From Desulfobacula sp. (lineage in GTDB: Bacteria; Desulfobacterota; Desulfobacteria; Desulfobacterales; Desulfobacteraceae), in the NCBI RefSeq assembly GCF_030611305.1, contig NZ_JAUWQB010000003.1, positions 1 to 64,000 on the forward strand: a DNA stretch of 64,000 nucleotides. Direction: 5' to 3'. How positions within the stretch are numbered: position 1 is the first letter of the stretch; every line of letters starts with the position of its first letter. Positions 27,050 to 34,826 of this stretch are shown one piece after another. Both the position numbers and the translations under genes were made by a program. Under the pieces are notes generated by a model. That model saw only the letters and a program-made list of their open reading frames with translations, did not search any database and was not told the origin of the DNA.

Positions 27050-27883
27050 ATGGCAAAAATTGTAAATCGTGAAGAGATGGCTCAAGGAACCATTATTCTT
27101 AACGAAATAAAAGCACCCCGCATATCACAAAAAGCCAAACCCGGTCAATTTGTGATACTTCAAGCCGATGAAACAGGAGAGCGCATCCCTTTGACGATGG
27201 CAGACACAAATCCGGACAAAGGTACAATCACAATTATTTACATGGTAATTGGAAAATCCACGGCCCGGTTTAAAGATTTAAAGGTTGGTGATGAATATTA
27301 CGCCCTGATTGGCCCTCTTGGAAAGCCCACCCATGTTGAAAAAGTTGGAAAAGTTGTCTGTGTCGGCGGCGGAACCGGGATCGCAGTTCTTCACCCCATC
27401 GCCCAGGCTCTTAAAGCAGCAGGCAATGAAGTTACTACCATATTGGGTGCCAGAAGCTATGATCTTTTGATCATGGAAGAAAAAATGAAGGCTGCATCCA
27501 ATACGCTGCATATCTGTACAGATGACGGTTCTCATGGCCACCATGGATTTGTGACCGATGTATTAAAAGATGTCCTGGAAAAAGAAGAGATTGACCTTGT
27601 TGTTGCCATAGGCCCTATCCCCATGATGAAATTCTGTAGCCTTATCACCAAGGAAAAGAATGTCAAAACCCTTGTCAGCCTTAACCCGATTATGGTGGAT
27701 GGCACAGGCATGTGCGGCTGCTGCCGCGTAACTATAGGTAATGATACTAAATTCGCCTGCGTGGATGGCCCGGAATTTGACGGTCATAAAGTAGACTTTG
27801 ATGAACTGGCCAAGCGTCTTGCTTCTTATCTTGATGATGAAAAGGCAAGCTATGACGCCTATGAGAAATGTAAAGCACAATAA
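27050..27883 (+). CDS. nfnA: NfnA: NADH-binding subunit of electron-bifurcating transhydrogenase
   Basis: The 277-residue flavoprotein belongs to the ferredoxin-NADP reductase-like family formerly named sulfide dehydrogenase beta. It has the FAD motif RIPLTMADT (about residue 45), the NAD(H) region VVCVGGGTGIAVLHPIAQAL, and the C-terminal [2Fe-2S] site DGTGMCGCCRVTIG...FACVDG, with one Asp and Cys ligands as known for NfnA. With NfnB it couples NADPH, NADH and ferredoxin by flavin-based bifurcation. AGGAGGAAGGA precedes the ATG. nfnB follows after 35 bases. Confidence 0.93.
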   Translation: MAKIVNREEMAQGTIILNEIKAPRISQKAKPGQFVILQADETGERIPLTMADTNPDKGTITIIYMVIGKSTARFKDLKVGDEYYALIGPLGKPTHVEKVGKVVCVGGGTGIAVLHPIAQALKAAGNEVTTILGARSYDLLIMEEKMKAASNTLHICTDDGSHGHHGFVTDVLKDVLEKEEIDLVVAIGPIPMMKFCSLITKEKNVKTLVSLNPIMVDGTGMCGCCRVTIGNDTKFACVDGPEFDGHKVDFDELAKRLASYLDDEKASYDAYEKCKAQ

Positions 27884-27918
27884 AATATACCATCATGGTT
27901 GTATATATGGAGGAATAA

Positions 27919-29331
27919 ATGGCAGATAAGAAACCAAAAAAAATAAAGGTGCCAAGGGCAAAAATGCCTGAACAGGATCCCAATGTAAGAAGAAGAAATT
28001 TTGAAGAAGTTCCCCTGGGGCTTACCCCGGAAATGGCTATGGTTGAAGCCTCAAGATGTCTTCAATGCAAAAAGCCGCTATGTATAGAAGGATGCCCGGT
28101 TTCTGTTAAAATACCAGAGTTTATTAAACTGATTGCTGAAAATGACTTTTCAGGCGCTGCAAAAAAATTATGGGAAACAAATGCACTTCCGGCTGTTTGC
28201 GGACGTGTCTGTCCCCAGGAAGAACAATGCGAGATAAAATGTATTGTGGGCAAAAAAGGTGAGCCTGTAGCCATTGGATATCTTGAAAGATTTGCAGCTG
28301 ACTGGGAAAGGCAAAACGGCTCAGGAGAATCCCCTGTTGTCGCTAAAAAAACCGGCAAGAAAGTAGCCGTCATAGGTTCCGGCCCATCCGGCCTTACTGT
28401 TGCCGGAGACCTTTTACTCAAAGGGCATGATGTCACAATTTTTGAAGCATTCCACAAACCCGGCGGAGTATTGGTATATGGAATCCCTGAGTTCAGGCTT
28501 CCAAAAGAGATTGTTGCCTCAGAAGTTGCCACACTTGAAAAAATGGGTGCAAACATTGAATGCAATTCCGTGGTCGGAGCTTCCGTCACCATTGATGAGC
28601 TTTTCGAAGAAGGGTATAATGCTGCATATATCGGAGTTGGAGCTGGTCTTCCAATGTTCATGAACCTTCCCGGAGAAAACATGATCGGCATCTATTCAGC
28701 AAATGAGTACCTGACCCGTACCAATCTGATGAAAGGGTATCTTTTCCCTGAATATGACACCCCCGTTGCCCGGGGTAAAAATGTGGTTGTCTTAGGGGCA
28801 GGAAATGTTGCCATGGACTCGGCAAGAACAGCCATGAGGCTTGGAGCGGACTCTGTAAAAATCGTTTACAGAAGATCCCGTAACGAAATGCCGGCAAGGG
28901 AAGAAGAACTTCATCATGCTGAAGAAGAAAAGATTGAATTTGTTCTTCTGACCAATCCCACTCAATTTTTTGGAGATGAGAATGGTCGCCTGACAGGAAT
29001 GGAATGCCTTAAAATGGAACTTGGAGAGCCGGATGATTCAGGCAGACGACGGCCCATACCCATTGAAGGCTCTGAATATAAATTTGACTGCGATCTTGTG
29101 GTTGTATCCGTTGGTTCAAACGCCAATCCTCTGCTGACAAATTCAACACCTGATATTTCCCTTAACAGATGGGGTAATATTGTGGCCGATCCTGAAAACG
29201 GGAAAACATCCAAGAAAGGTGTATGGGCAGGTGGAGATATTGTAACCGGCGCTGCGACAGTTATTCTGGCCATGGGTGCCGGAAGAAAGGCTGCCACTTC
29301 AATGCACGATTACCTGACCCTGGGCTGGTAA
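27919..29331 (+). CDS. nfnB: NfnB: NADPH-binding, bifurcating subunit
   Basis: The 470-residue protein has the glutamate synthase small-subunit architecture: an N-terminal two-cluster domain (CLQCKKPLCIEGCP and CGRVCPQEEQCEIKC), FAD-binding VAVIGSGPSGLTVAGDLL, and NADPH-binding VVVLGAGNVAMDSARTAMRLG. As no glutamate synthase large subunit is nearby and nfnA precedes it, NfnB is the correct reading. It carries the bifurcating FAD and two [4Fe-4S] clusters and makes reduced ferredoxin available. Its location next to hmc places two major electron-routing systems side by side. Confidence 0.93.
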   Translation: MADKKPKKIKVPRAKMPEQDPNVRRRNFEEVPLGLTPEMAMVEASRCLQCKKPLCIEGCPVSVKIPEFIKLIAENDFSGAAKKLWETNALPAVCGRVCPQEEQCEIKCIVGKKGEPVAIGYLERFAADWERQNGSGESPVVAKKTGKKVAVIGSGPSGLTVAGDLLLKGHDVTIFEAFHKPGGVLVYGIPEFRLPKEIVASEVATLEKMGANIECNSVVGASVTIDELFEEGYNAAYIGVGAGLPMFMNLPGENMIGIYSANEYLTRTNLMKGYLFPEYDTPVARGKNVVVLGAGNVAMDSARTAMRLGADSVKIVYRRSRNEMPAREEELHHAEEEKIEFVLLTNPTQFFGDENGRLTGMECLKMELGEPDDSGRRRPIPIEGSEYKFDCDLVVVSVGSNANPLLTNSTPDISLNRWGNIVADPENGKTSKKGVWAGGDIVTGAATVILAMGAGRKAATSMHDYLTLGW

Positions 29332-29353
29332 CTCATAAGACATAACAAGACTA

Positions 29354-29391
29354 AAGGTTAACCATTGAATTTTTTTTCAATGGTTAACCTT
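29354..29391 (+). terminator. Intrinsic terminator after nfnAB
   Basis: A perfect 16-bp stem (AAGGTTAACCATTGAA at 29354-29369 with its complement at 29376-29391) closes a six-T loop and is followed by ATTTTTAT. It sits 22 bases after the nfnB stop and before the convergent CooT gene. Confidence 0.85.
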
Positions 29392-29408
29392 ATTTTTATA
29401 ACAATTTT

Positions 29409-29612
29409 CTATTGTTTAATATATATCTTGTGATCCACCAGTGACAATGCGTGGATATGGCCTTTGATAAATTTTTGCTCGCCAAAGATAGAAATAAGAA
29501 GGATACCGTTTTCCTCCGGTTCAACCTTGTCAACAGCTTCCATTAACAGTGTTTCATTAGGCTCGCCAGGCTTGCCGTCATTTTCAAGTAAATATGCATT
29601 TGCTTCGCACAT
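29409..29612 (-). CDS. CooT-family nickel-binding protein
   Basis: The 67-residue protein starts MCEANAYLL; the Cys at position 2 is the feature by which CooT of the carbon monoxide dehydrogenase system binds Ni(II). The rest is a small beta-barrel-like fold (ILLISIFGEQKFIKGHIHALSLVDHKIYI). Related small proteins are widespread in anaerobes without coo genes, so the metal role is inferred. It is probably the last gene of the minus-strand set tmk-DUF3842-CooT. Confidence 0.7.
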   Translation of the reverse strand: MCEANAYLLENDGKPGEPNETLLMEAVDKVEPEENGILLISIFGEQKFIKGHIHALSLVDHKIYIKQ

Positions 29613-29633
29613 AACGCCTTCTCTCCTCGTATA

Positions 29634-30059
29634 TTATAAAAAAGATAAATGTTTATCCAATAATTCATCCACCAGTTGAGGCAGGGGCAGATCGCTCACC
29701 CCAACAATTTTCAGGTTTTCCTGGGTCAACGGCAGAAGAATTTTTTTTGCATCGGCAGAACATACGGCTTCTGCCATCAAGGGGGTCACCTCTCCCATCA
29801 TTGCATGGGGCATGATAATCCCCACAGGCCCGATAATGATATCCGCTTTTTTCACAGTCTGAACAATTGCATTAGTGCCGGAAGCCCCCTTGTTTGCCTT
29901 TGCCTTTAACATCTGAGCCGTAGCAATGGCATTGGTTCCCAGGGCAAAAACTTCTATTCTCTCTTCAAACCGTTCTTTGAGTTTTTTAATAATTGTGGAT
30001 CCGATTCCACCCCCCTGACCATCTATGACACAAACTTTTTTTTGCTTGTTCACTCTCAT
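29634..30059 (-). CDS. DUF3842 family protein
   Basis: The 141-residue product begins VCVIDGQGGGIGSTIIKKLKERF after six residues, a Rossmann-like nucleotide-binding start that defines DUF3842, and continues with NAIATAQMLKAKANKGASGTNAIV and DIIIGPVGIIMPHAMMGEV. The family occurs in anaerobic bacteria and commonly lies beside CooT-type genes, as here. Function is not known. The stop is 21 bases before the CooT gene start. Confidence 0.75.
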   Translation of the reverse strand: MRVNKQKKVCVIDGQGGGIGSTIIKKLKERFEERIEVFALGTNAIATAQMLKAKANKGASGTNAIVQTVKKADIIIGPVGIIMPHAMMGEVTPLMAEAVCSADAKKILLPLTQENLKIVGVSDLPLPQLVDELLDKHLSFL

Positions 30060-30079
30060 ACCTGTTATTTGCCTTTAGT

Positions 30080-30721
30080 TTATTTTATTTCACTCAATAC
30101 CTTTTTGACTTCATTTAAAATCGCATCTTCGACTTTCCCCTTGGTGCTGTTTCCATCAATGATGACAATTTTCTCAAGGTCCTTTAATGCATCAAAGGCT
30201 TTAAAATAGCTGGCCCTGACTTTTTTCATGATATCTATTTTCTCATACATTTCAAAATTGCTGCGGCTGTTTTTTATTCTTTCAAGACAAATATCAGGAT
30301 CAACATCAATAAAAATTGTCACATCAGGCCTTAAAATCTCTGCATTCAGGGCGTTTGCATGGATCACCCATTTCATATCGATATATTGGGCATGATACGC
30401 GTATGATGAAAAATAATACCTGTCACATAATACAATCTCACCCTGATCGACTTTATGGCGGATTCCACTCACTTTATTCACCAGATGATCTGTTCTGTCC
30501 GCTGCAAAAAGAGAGGCAATGGTTCTTTGATCAGTCGGGACTTTTCCTGAAAGCATCTGCCGGATTAATGATCCGACAGGTCCGTCAGTGGGTTCAAATG
30601 TCGAATAGACTTTATAACCAAATGCTTCCAGCCGCTTTGATATCTTCTTTATCTGAGTGCTTTTTCCAGACCCGTCAATTCCTTCAAAAACAATAAATCT
30701 GCCGTTAGTTTTATTACCCAA
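30080..30721 (-). CDS. tmk: Thymidylate kinase
   Basis: The 213-residue enzyme phosphorylates dTMP to dTDP. It shows the P-loop FEGIDGSGKST (about residue 16), the DRY motif CDRYYFSSYAYHAQ near residue 103 and the FEPTDGPVG segment that binds substrate. The lid has no long insert, and length is typical. Translation seems to begin at TTG 30721, with GGGATT seven bases ahead. It is read with DUF3842 and CooT, although no functional tie is known. Confidence 0.92.
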   Translation of the reverse strand: MGNKTNGRFIVFEGIDGSGKSTQIKKISKRLEAFGYKVYSTFEPTDGPVGSLIRQMLSGKVPTDQRTIASLFAADRTDHLVNKVSGIRHKVDQGEIVLCDRYYFSSYAYHAQYIDMKWVIHANALNAEILRPDVTIFIDVDPDICLERIKNSRSNFEMYEKIDIMKKVRASYFKAFDALKDLEKIVIIDGNSTKGKVEDAILNEVKKVLSEIK

Positions 30722-30854
30722 TTTGTAAATCCCATACTTCCAAATTATTGAAGATTCTCCAGTAAGAAGGAGAACCTGATTTTCTTCCGCTCACATTACC
30801 GGTTCATCCACCGGAACACAATCTATAACAATATACGGATTTCTTTACAAGTAT

Positions 30855-30882
30855 TTGACATAAAAAGAGGTCTTGCTATCCT
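30855..30882 (+). promoter_or_regulatory. Promoter of the COG2509 flavoprotein gene
   Basis: A perfect TTGACA (30855-30860) and TATCCT (30877-30882, four of six) are separated by 16 bases and lie 54 bases ahead of the ATG at 30936. A small dyad CCGGT/ACCGG near 30803-30818 lies upstream. Confidence 0.5.
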
Positions 30883-30935
30883 TATGAAACCGGTTTATTA
30901 AAGTATGATTCTAATTTTAAATATTTAGGTGATAT

Positions 30936-32318
30936 ATGAAGTATGATGTAATCATCGTGGGCGGTGGACCTGCCGGGCTTTTTGCGGCCTATCATTTAAA
31001 AGAATATTCCAAGTTGAATGTATTGTTAATCGAAAAAGGCAAAAGTCCTTTAAAAAGAAAATGTCCAAATCATAATCTCCAAAAATGTATCCAGTGTGAT
31101 CCCTGCAACATTCTGTCCGGGATCGGCGGTGCCGGTCTTTATTCCGATGGAAAGCTCAATTTCATCCCACGGCTTGGCAAAACGGATTTAACCCAATTTA
31201 TGCCGATGGATTCTGCCCAAGACCTGATTGATGAGACAGAAAAAATTTTTACGAAATTTAAAATGGACGGGACTGTTTTCCCCACCGACATGAAAGAGGC
31301 AAAACAGATCCGAAAAGAGGCAAAGCGGTTTGGAATTGATCTTTTGCTGATCAAACAAAAGCATTTAGGATCTGATAATCTGCCCCGCTTTATTGCCGGA
31401 ATGGCAGAATATATTCAGACAAAAGAGGTTAAAATAAAAACCGAAGAGACTGTCATTGATATCCTTAAAAAAGACGGCCATATCCGGGGTGTTATAACGG
31501 ATAAAGCTGAATACAAGGCAGCCAATGTTATTCTTGCACCGGGAAGAATCGGTGCAAAATGGATGGCCCGGGTTGCCCGGAAACACAAAATTAATTTAAG
31601 CCAGAGGGGGATAGAAGTCGGGGTCAGGGTTGAAGTCCATAATGACATCATGGAGGATCTTTGCAATATTATTTATGATCCCACTTTTTTTATTCAGACA
31701 TCCACTTATGATGACCAGACCAGGACCTTTTGCACCAATCAGGGTGGATTTATTACCCTTGAAAACTATACTGATTTTGTCTGTGTAAACGGCCATGCCT
31801 ATTCAGATAAAAAATCAGCAAATACAAATTTTGCATTTCTTTCAAAGGTGGTTTTAACCGAGCCGGTCACCGACAACCAGGCCTATGGCGAGTCCATTGG
31901 AAAACTGGCCACCATTATCGGCGGTGGGAAACCTATTTTGCAAAGATTTGGAGATCTAAAGAGAGGACGGCGCTCAACCTGGAACAGAATCGGCAAAGGG
32001 TATATTGAACCGACCATGACCAATGTGGTTTGTGGCGATATTGCCATGGCTCTGCCCGAAAGAATTCTGACAAACCTGAGGGAAGGTCTGGAATCCTTAA
32101 ATTTAGTTATTCCGGGTGTTGCCAACGATGAAACCCTGCTTTATGCACCGGAAATAAAATTTTTTGCCACACAGGTGGAAACAAACAATTATCTTGAGAC
32201 TGCCATTAAGGGAATGTATGTGGCAGGGGATGGACCGGGCGTGGCAGGCAACATCGTATCTGCCGCAGCAACAGGCATCATTCCGGCTAAACGGATTATT
32301 GAAATGAGTTGTGACTAG
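30936..32318 (+). CDS. FAD-dependent dehydrogenase (COG2509 family)
   Basis: The 460-residue protein begins with the dinucleotide fold VIIVGGGPAGLFAAYHL, then a family-specific cysteine segment KRKCPNHNLQKCIQCDPCNI followed by GIGGAGLYSDGKLN, and ends with a second FAD contact MYVAGDGPGVAGNIVSAAATG. This is the COG2509 group, predicted FAD-dependent dehydrogenases with no defined substrate; the four nearby cysteines could hold an Fe-S cluster or zinc. Membership of the family is clear and the reaction is unknown. Confidence 0.85.
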   Translation: MKYDVIIVGGGPAGLFAAYHLKEYSKLNVLLIEKGKSPLKRKCPNHNLQKCIQCDPCNILSGIGGAGLYSDGKLNFIPRLGKTDLTQFMPMDSAQDLIDETEKIFTKFKMDGTVFPTDMKEAKQIRKEAKRFGIDLLLIKQKHLGSDNLPRFIAGMAEYIQTKEVKIKTEETVIDILKKDGHIRGVITDKAEYKAANVILAPGRIGAKWMARVARKHKINLSQRGIEVGVRVEVHNDIMEDLCNIIYDPTFFIQTSTYDDQTRTFCTNQGGFITLENYTDFVCVNGHAYSDKKSANTNFAFLSKVVLTEPVTDNQAYGESIGKLATIIGGGKPILQRFGDLKRGRRSTWNRIGKGYIEPTMTNVVCGDIAMALPERILTNLREGLESLNLVIPGVANDETLLYAPEIKFFATQVETNNYLETAIKGMYVAGDGPGVAGNIVSAAATGIIPAKRIIEMSCD

Positions 32319-32341
32319 CGATAGAAGCCAAAATATAAAAT

Positions 32342-32737
32342 TTATTTCCCAATACTCTCTGGAAAATAAGTGGCGCAAGTATCATCCGATTCCCAGACCA
32401 TGAGTTTTGACACCCTTATATCTTTTTCCAGGTCCTGATCTAAAAGGGCCTGGACTCTTTGAGCAATATATACGGCAATGCGCTCTGATGTGGGCTGCAT
32501 TCCCTCAAATATTTCGAGCTCATTTAAAAATTTATGATCCAGCTCTCCTTCAACAACCTTTCTCACAGCCTTTTTTATATCACCAAAATCAGCAAGCACT
32601 CCTGCTGAATTCAACTTTTCCCCTGTAACACAGACTTCTACATGCCAGTTATGCCCATGCAAATTTTCACATTTTTCCCCCACCATGGTCAATTGATGGG
32701 CACCTGCAAAATGACTTTTTACTTTGAGTTCAAACAT
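32342..32737 (-). CDS. queD: 6-carboxytetrahydropterin synthase QueD / PTPS family
   Basis: The 131-residue protein has the zinc ligands of the family: FAGAHQL (first His) and ENLHGHNW (His pair), with the catalytic Cys in GEKCENLHGH and the Glu in MVWESDD. It converts dihydroneopterin triphosphate towards 6-carboxytetrahydropterin for queuosine and related 7-deazaguanines. It sits 21 bases after dnaJ in the same direction. Other que genes are not present in the window. Confidence 0.88.
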   Translation of the reverse strand: MFELKVKSHFAGAHQLTMVGEKCENLHGHNWHVEVCVTGEKLNSAGVLADFGDIKKAVRKVVEGELDHKFLNELEIFEGMQPTSERIAVYIAQRVQALLDQDLEKDIRVSKLMVWESDDTCATYFPESIGK

Positions 32738-32758
32738 TATTTTTGTCCTTTAAATGCC

Positions 32759-33859
32759 TTAAAGGTTCTTAAATAGATTTTTCAGTTTGTTTGATATTTT
32801 ATTTGAATCAAGCTTGTCAAACTCTTTTAGCAATTTTACCTGCTTTTGATTCAACCTGTTTGGTGTTTTTATGATCACTTTAATAATCTGATCGCCTCTT
32901 CGACCGCTTCTAAGCGAGGCAATCCCCTCACCTCTCAGTCTGAAAACATCCCCATACTGGGTTCCTTTTGGAATTTTCAATTTTTCCTCACCCACAAGGG
33001 TTGGAATCCTAATATCATCTCCAAGAGCTGCCTGGATAAAAGAGATGTCAATGGCACAGATAATATCCATGTTATCCCGTTGAAAAAACTTATGGGGTTT
33101 GACATTGATCACCACATAAAGGTCCCCGGAAGGTCCTTCAGAAGAAGGCGAAGCTTCTCCCTCGCCGGACAGCCGAAGTTTTGATCCGACATCCACTCCT
33201 GCCGGGATCTTAACCTGAACCTTCCGCGTTATCTCGACCCTGCCGGCCCCTCTGCATTTTCTACAGGGATTCGGGATAATGCGCCCCTGGCCCTTACAAT
33301 AAGGACAGGTTGTTTTTACCTTGAAAAAACCCTGGCTCTGAATAAACTGTCCTGAGCCATGACAATGGGAACAGGTCTCGGGGCTTGAGCCTTCCTGACA
33401 TCCTGACCCTTTACAAACCTCGCATATATCCATTTTTGGAATAGAAATGGTCTTTTCAGTACCAAAGGCAGCCTCCATAAAATCTATGGTCATGTTATAC
33501 TGAAGATCAGAACCTTTTCTAACCCTGTTACCACGACTGCCTCCTGAACCAAATCCAAAAAAATCTTCAAAAATATCACCAAAACTTGAAAAAATATCCT
33601 CAAACCCGCTCGGGCCTGTATGACCGGCACCCTCAAGCCCCCGGTGACCGAATTGATCATAAATCTGGCGTTTGCTATCATCATTGATCACTTCATAGGC
33701 TTCAGATGCTTCTTTGAATTTTTCTTCTGCTTCTTTATTATCCGGGTTCTTATCTGGATGGTATTTAATGGCAAGCTTCCGATATGCTTTTTTTAATTCC
33801 GGCTTTGAAACATCTTTTGCAACGCCAAGTATTTCATAATAGTCACGTTTTTCAGTCAT
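32759..33859 (-). CDS. dnaJ: Chaperone DnaJ
   Basis: From ATG 33859 the protein is 366 residues with the full type I layout: J domain ([17 protein letters not shown]), Gly/Phe-rich linker (about residues 75-110), four zinc-finger repeats ([34 protein letters not shown]) and C-terminal substrate domains. It stimulates DnaK ATPase in the cytoplasm. The inner ATG was chosen over 33874 because GGAGCCCAG lies directly upstream. No CIRCE operator was seen in the divergent gap to menG, and dnaK/grpE are not adjacent. Confidence 0.93.
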   Translation of the reverse strand: MTEKRDYYEILGVAKDVSKPELKKAYRKLAIKYHPDKNPDNKEAEEKFKEASEAYEVINDDSKRQIYDQFGHRGLEGAGHTGPSGFEDIFSSFGDIFEDFFGFGSGGSRGNRVRKGSDLQYNMTIDFMEAAFGTEKTISIPKMDICEVCKGSGCQEGSSPETCSHCHGSGQFIQSQGFFKVKTTCPYCKGQGRIIPNPCRKCRGAGRVEITRKVQVKIPAGVDVGSKLRLSGEGEASPSSEGPSGDLYVVINVKPHKFFQRDNMDIICAIDISFIQAALGDDIRIPTLVGEEKLKIPKGTQYGDVFRLRGEGIASLRSGRRGDQIIKVIIKTPNRLNQKQVKLLKEFDKLDSNKISNKLKNLFKNL

Positions 33860-33962
33860 CTGGGCTCCAACCATTCTATTGTATTCTTCCCTTTATTATG
33901 ATATTTTTCCAACCTGCCTTGATAAATATCTTAAACTAACTCAGAAATCCAGGTTGTCAACG

Positions 33963-34664
33963 ATGAATAAAGAACTTGATTTTGTAAAAGACATGTTTGA
34001 CCGCATTGCACCAAAATACGATTTTTTAAACCGCCTTTTAAGTATGCGGCAGGACATTGCCTGGAGAACCCAGATGGTAAAGGCTGCAAATCTTCAAAAA
34101 AACAGCCGGGTTCTGGATGTGGCCTGCGGAACCTGTGATGTGGCTTTGGAGGTAAGCTCTCAACTCATGGGTCATCCCCAAATTTTCGGGCTTGATTTTT
34201 CCTTTGGCATGTTAAGACTTGGAAAACAAAAATTAATAAACCAGGACAAAAAAAACATAATTATCTTGAACGCGGATGCTCTTAATCTCCCTTTTCAGCA
34301 TAATATTTTTGATGCTGTATTTATTGCCTTTGGTATCAGAAACATCATGGATCGGCAAAGGGCCATCAAAGAATTTTTTGATGCTTTAAAAAGCGGGGGA
34401 CGGCTTGCGGTTCTTGAATTAACCACACCTGAAAAAGGGATTCTCCGTTCATTTTACCTTCTATATTTTCAAAAAATATTGCCTATGATCGGCTCCTTTT
34501 TTTCAAAAGACAATAATGCATATAGTTATCTGCCCGACTCTGTATTAAAGTTCCCCACCCCTCTAGAATTTTCAAAAATCATGAAACAGGCAGGATTTAA
34601 AAACATCCGATTCAAACAAATGACATTTGGAATTGTAACTCTGTTTGTCGGCAATAAACCTTAA
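33963..34664 (+). CDS. menG: Demethylmenaquinone methyltransferase (MenG/UbiE family)
   Basis: The 233-residue SAM-dependent methyltransferase starts MNKELDFVKDMFDRIAPKYDFLNRLLS, the family's N-terminal motif, and has the SAM loop VLDVACGTCDVAL and the family's later motifs FIAFGIRNI and RLAVLELTTPE. It performs the last step of menaquinone synthesis; a futalosine hydrolase at the far end of the window fits the same pathway. An upstream in-frame start at 33879 would add 28 atypical residues, so 33963 was chosen. Confidence 0.88.
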   Translation: MNKELDFVKDMFDRIAPKYDFLNRLLSMRQDIAWRTQMVKAANLQKNSRVLDVACGTCDVALEVSSQLMGHPQIFGLDFSFGMLRLGKQKLINQDKKNIIILNADALNLPFQHNIFDAVFIAFGIRNIMDRQRAIKEFFDALKSGGRLAVLELTTPEKGILRSFYLLYFQKILPMIGSFFSKDNNAYSYLPDSVLKFPTPLEFSKIMKQAGFKNIRFKQMTFGIVTLFVGNKP

Positions 34665-34685
34665 TTTATCCTTTTGACACATATA

Positions 34686-34808
34686 TTAGCTGTATTTTAA
34701 CCATTTCTCAATATCCCCTGCTTCTGCCATAAGCCGTTCATAAAACAGGGAGTGATTTTGCAATTCCAATTGCCTTTTGTTCAGATACGTCACCCAGTGG
34801 GTGACCAA
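34686..34808 (-). CDS. Possible 40-residue protein at the end of the defence array
   Basis: Eighteen bases after the stop of the RelE-UvrD gene, a frame opens at TTG (34806-34808) with AGGAG 11 bases ahead and ends at TAA (34686-34688). The 40-residue product is amphipathic and charged (LNKRQLELQNHSLFYERLMAEAGDIEKWLKYS ends it, shown here only in part as QLELQNHSLFYERL and GDIEKWLKYS). A 7-bp dyad GTCACCC(3)GGGTGAC at 34789-34805 covers its first codons. It may be a small accessory protein or the relic of a longer gene. Confidence 0.35.
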   Translation of the reverse strand: MVTHWVTYLNKRQLELQNHSLFYERLMAEAGDIEKWLKYS

Positions 34809-34826
34809 TTAGGGGCCTTCTCCTCA

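Noticed and set aside
28062-28691. Long open frame antisense to nfnB (209 codons)
   Set aside because: It mirrors codon bias of nfnB, has no ribosome-binding site and no recognisable motif; nfnB itself is certain.
27919-29331. Glutamate synthase small subunit
   Set aside because: Same architecture, but no large subunit nearby and nfnA directly upstream; NfnB is the better reading.
34789-34805. Dyad GTCACCC(3)GGGTGAC as an attachment site
   Set aside because: No integrase, no second copy noticed, and it falls within the possible 40-residue gene; reported only with that gene.
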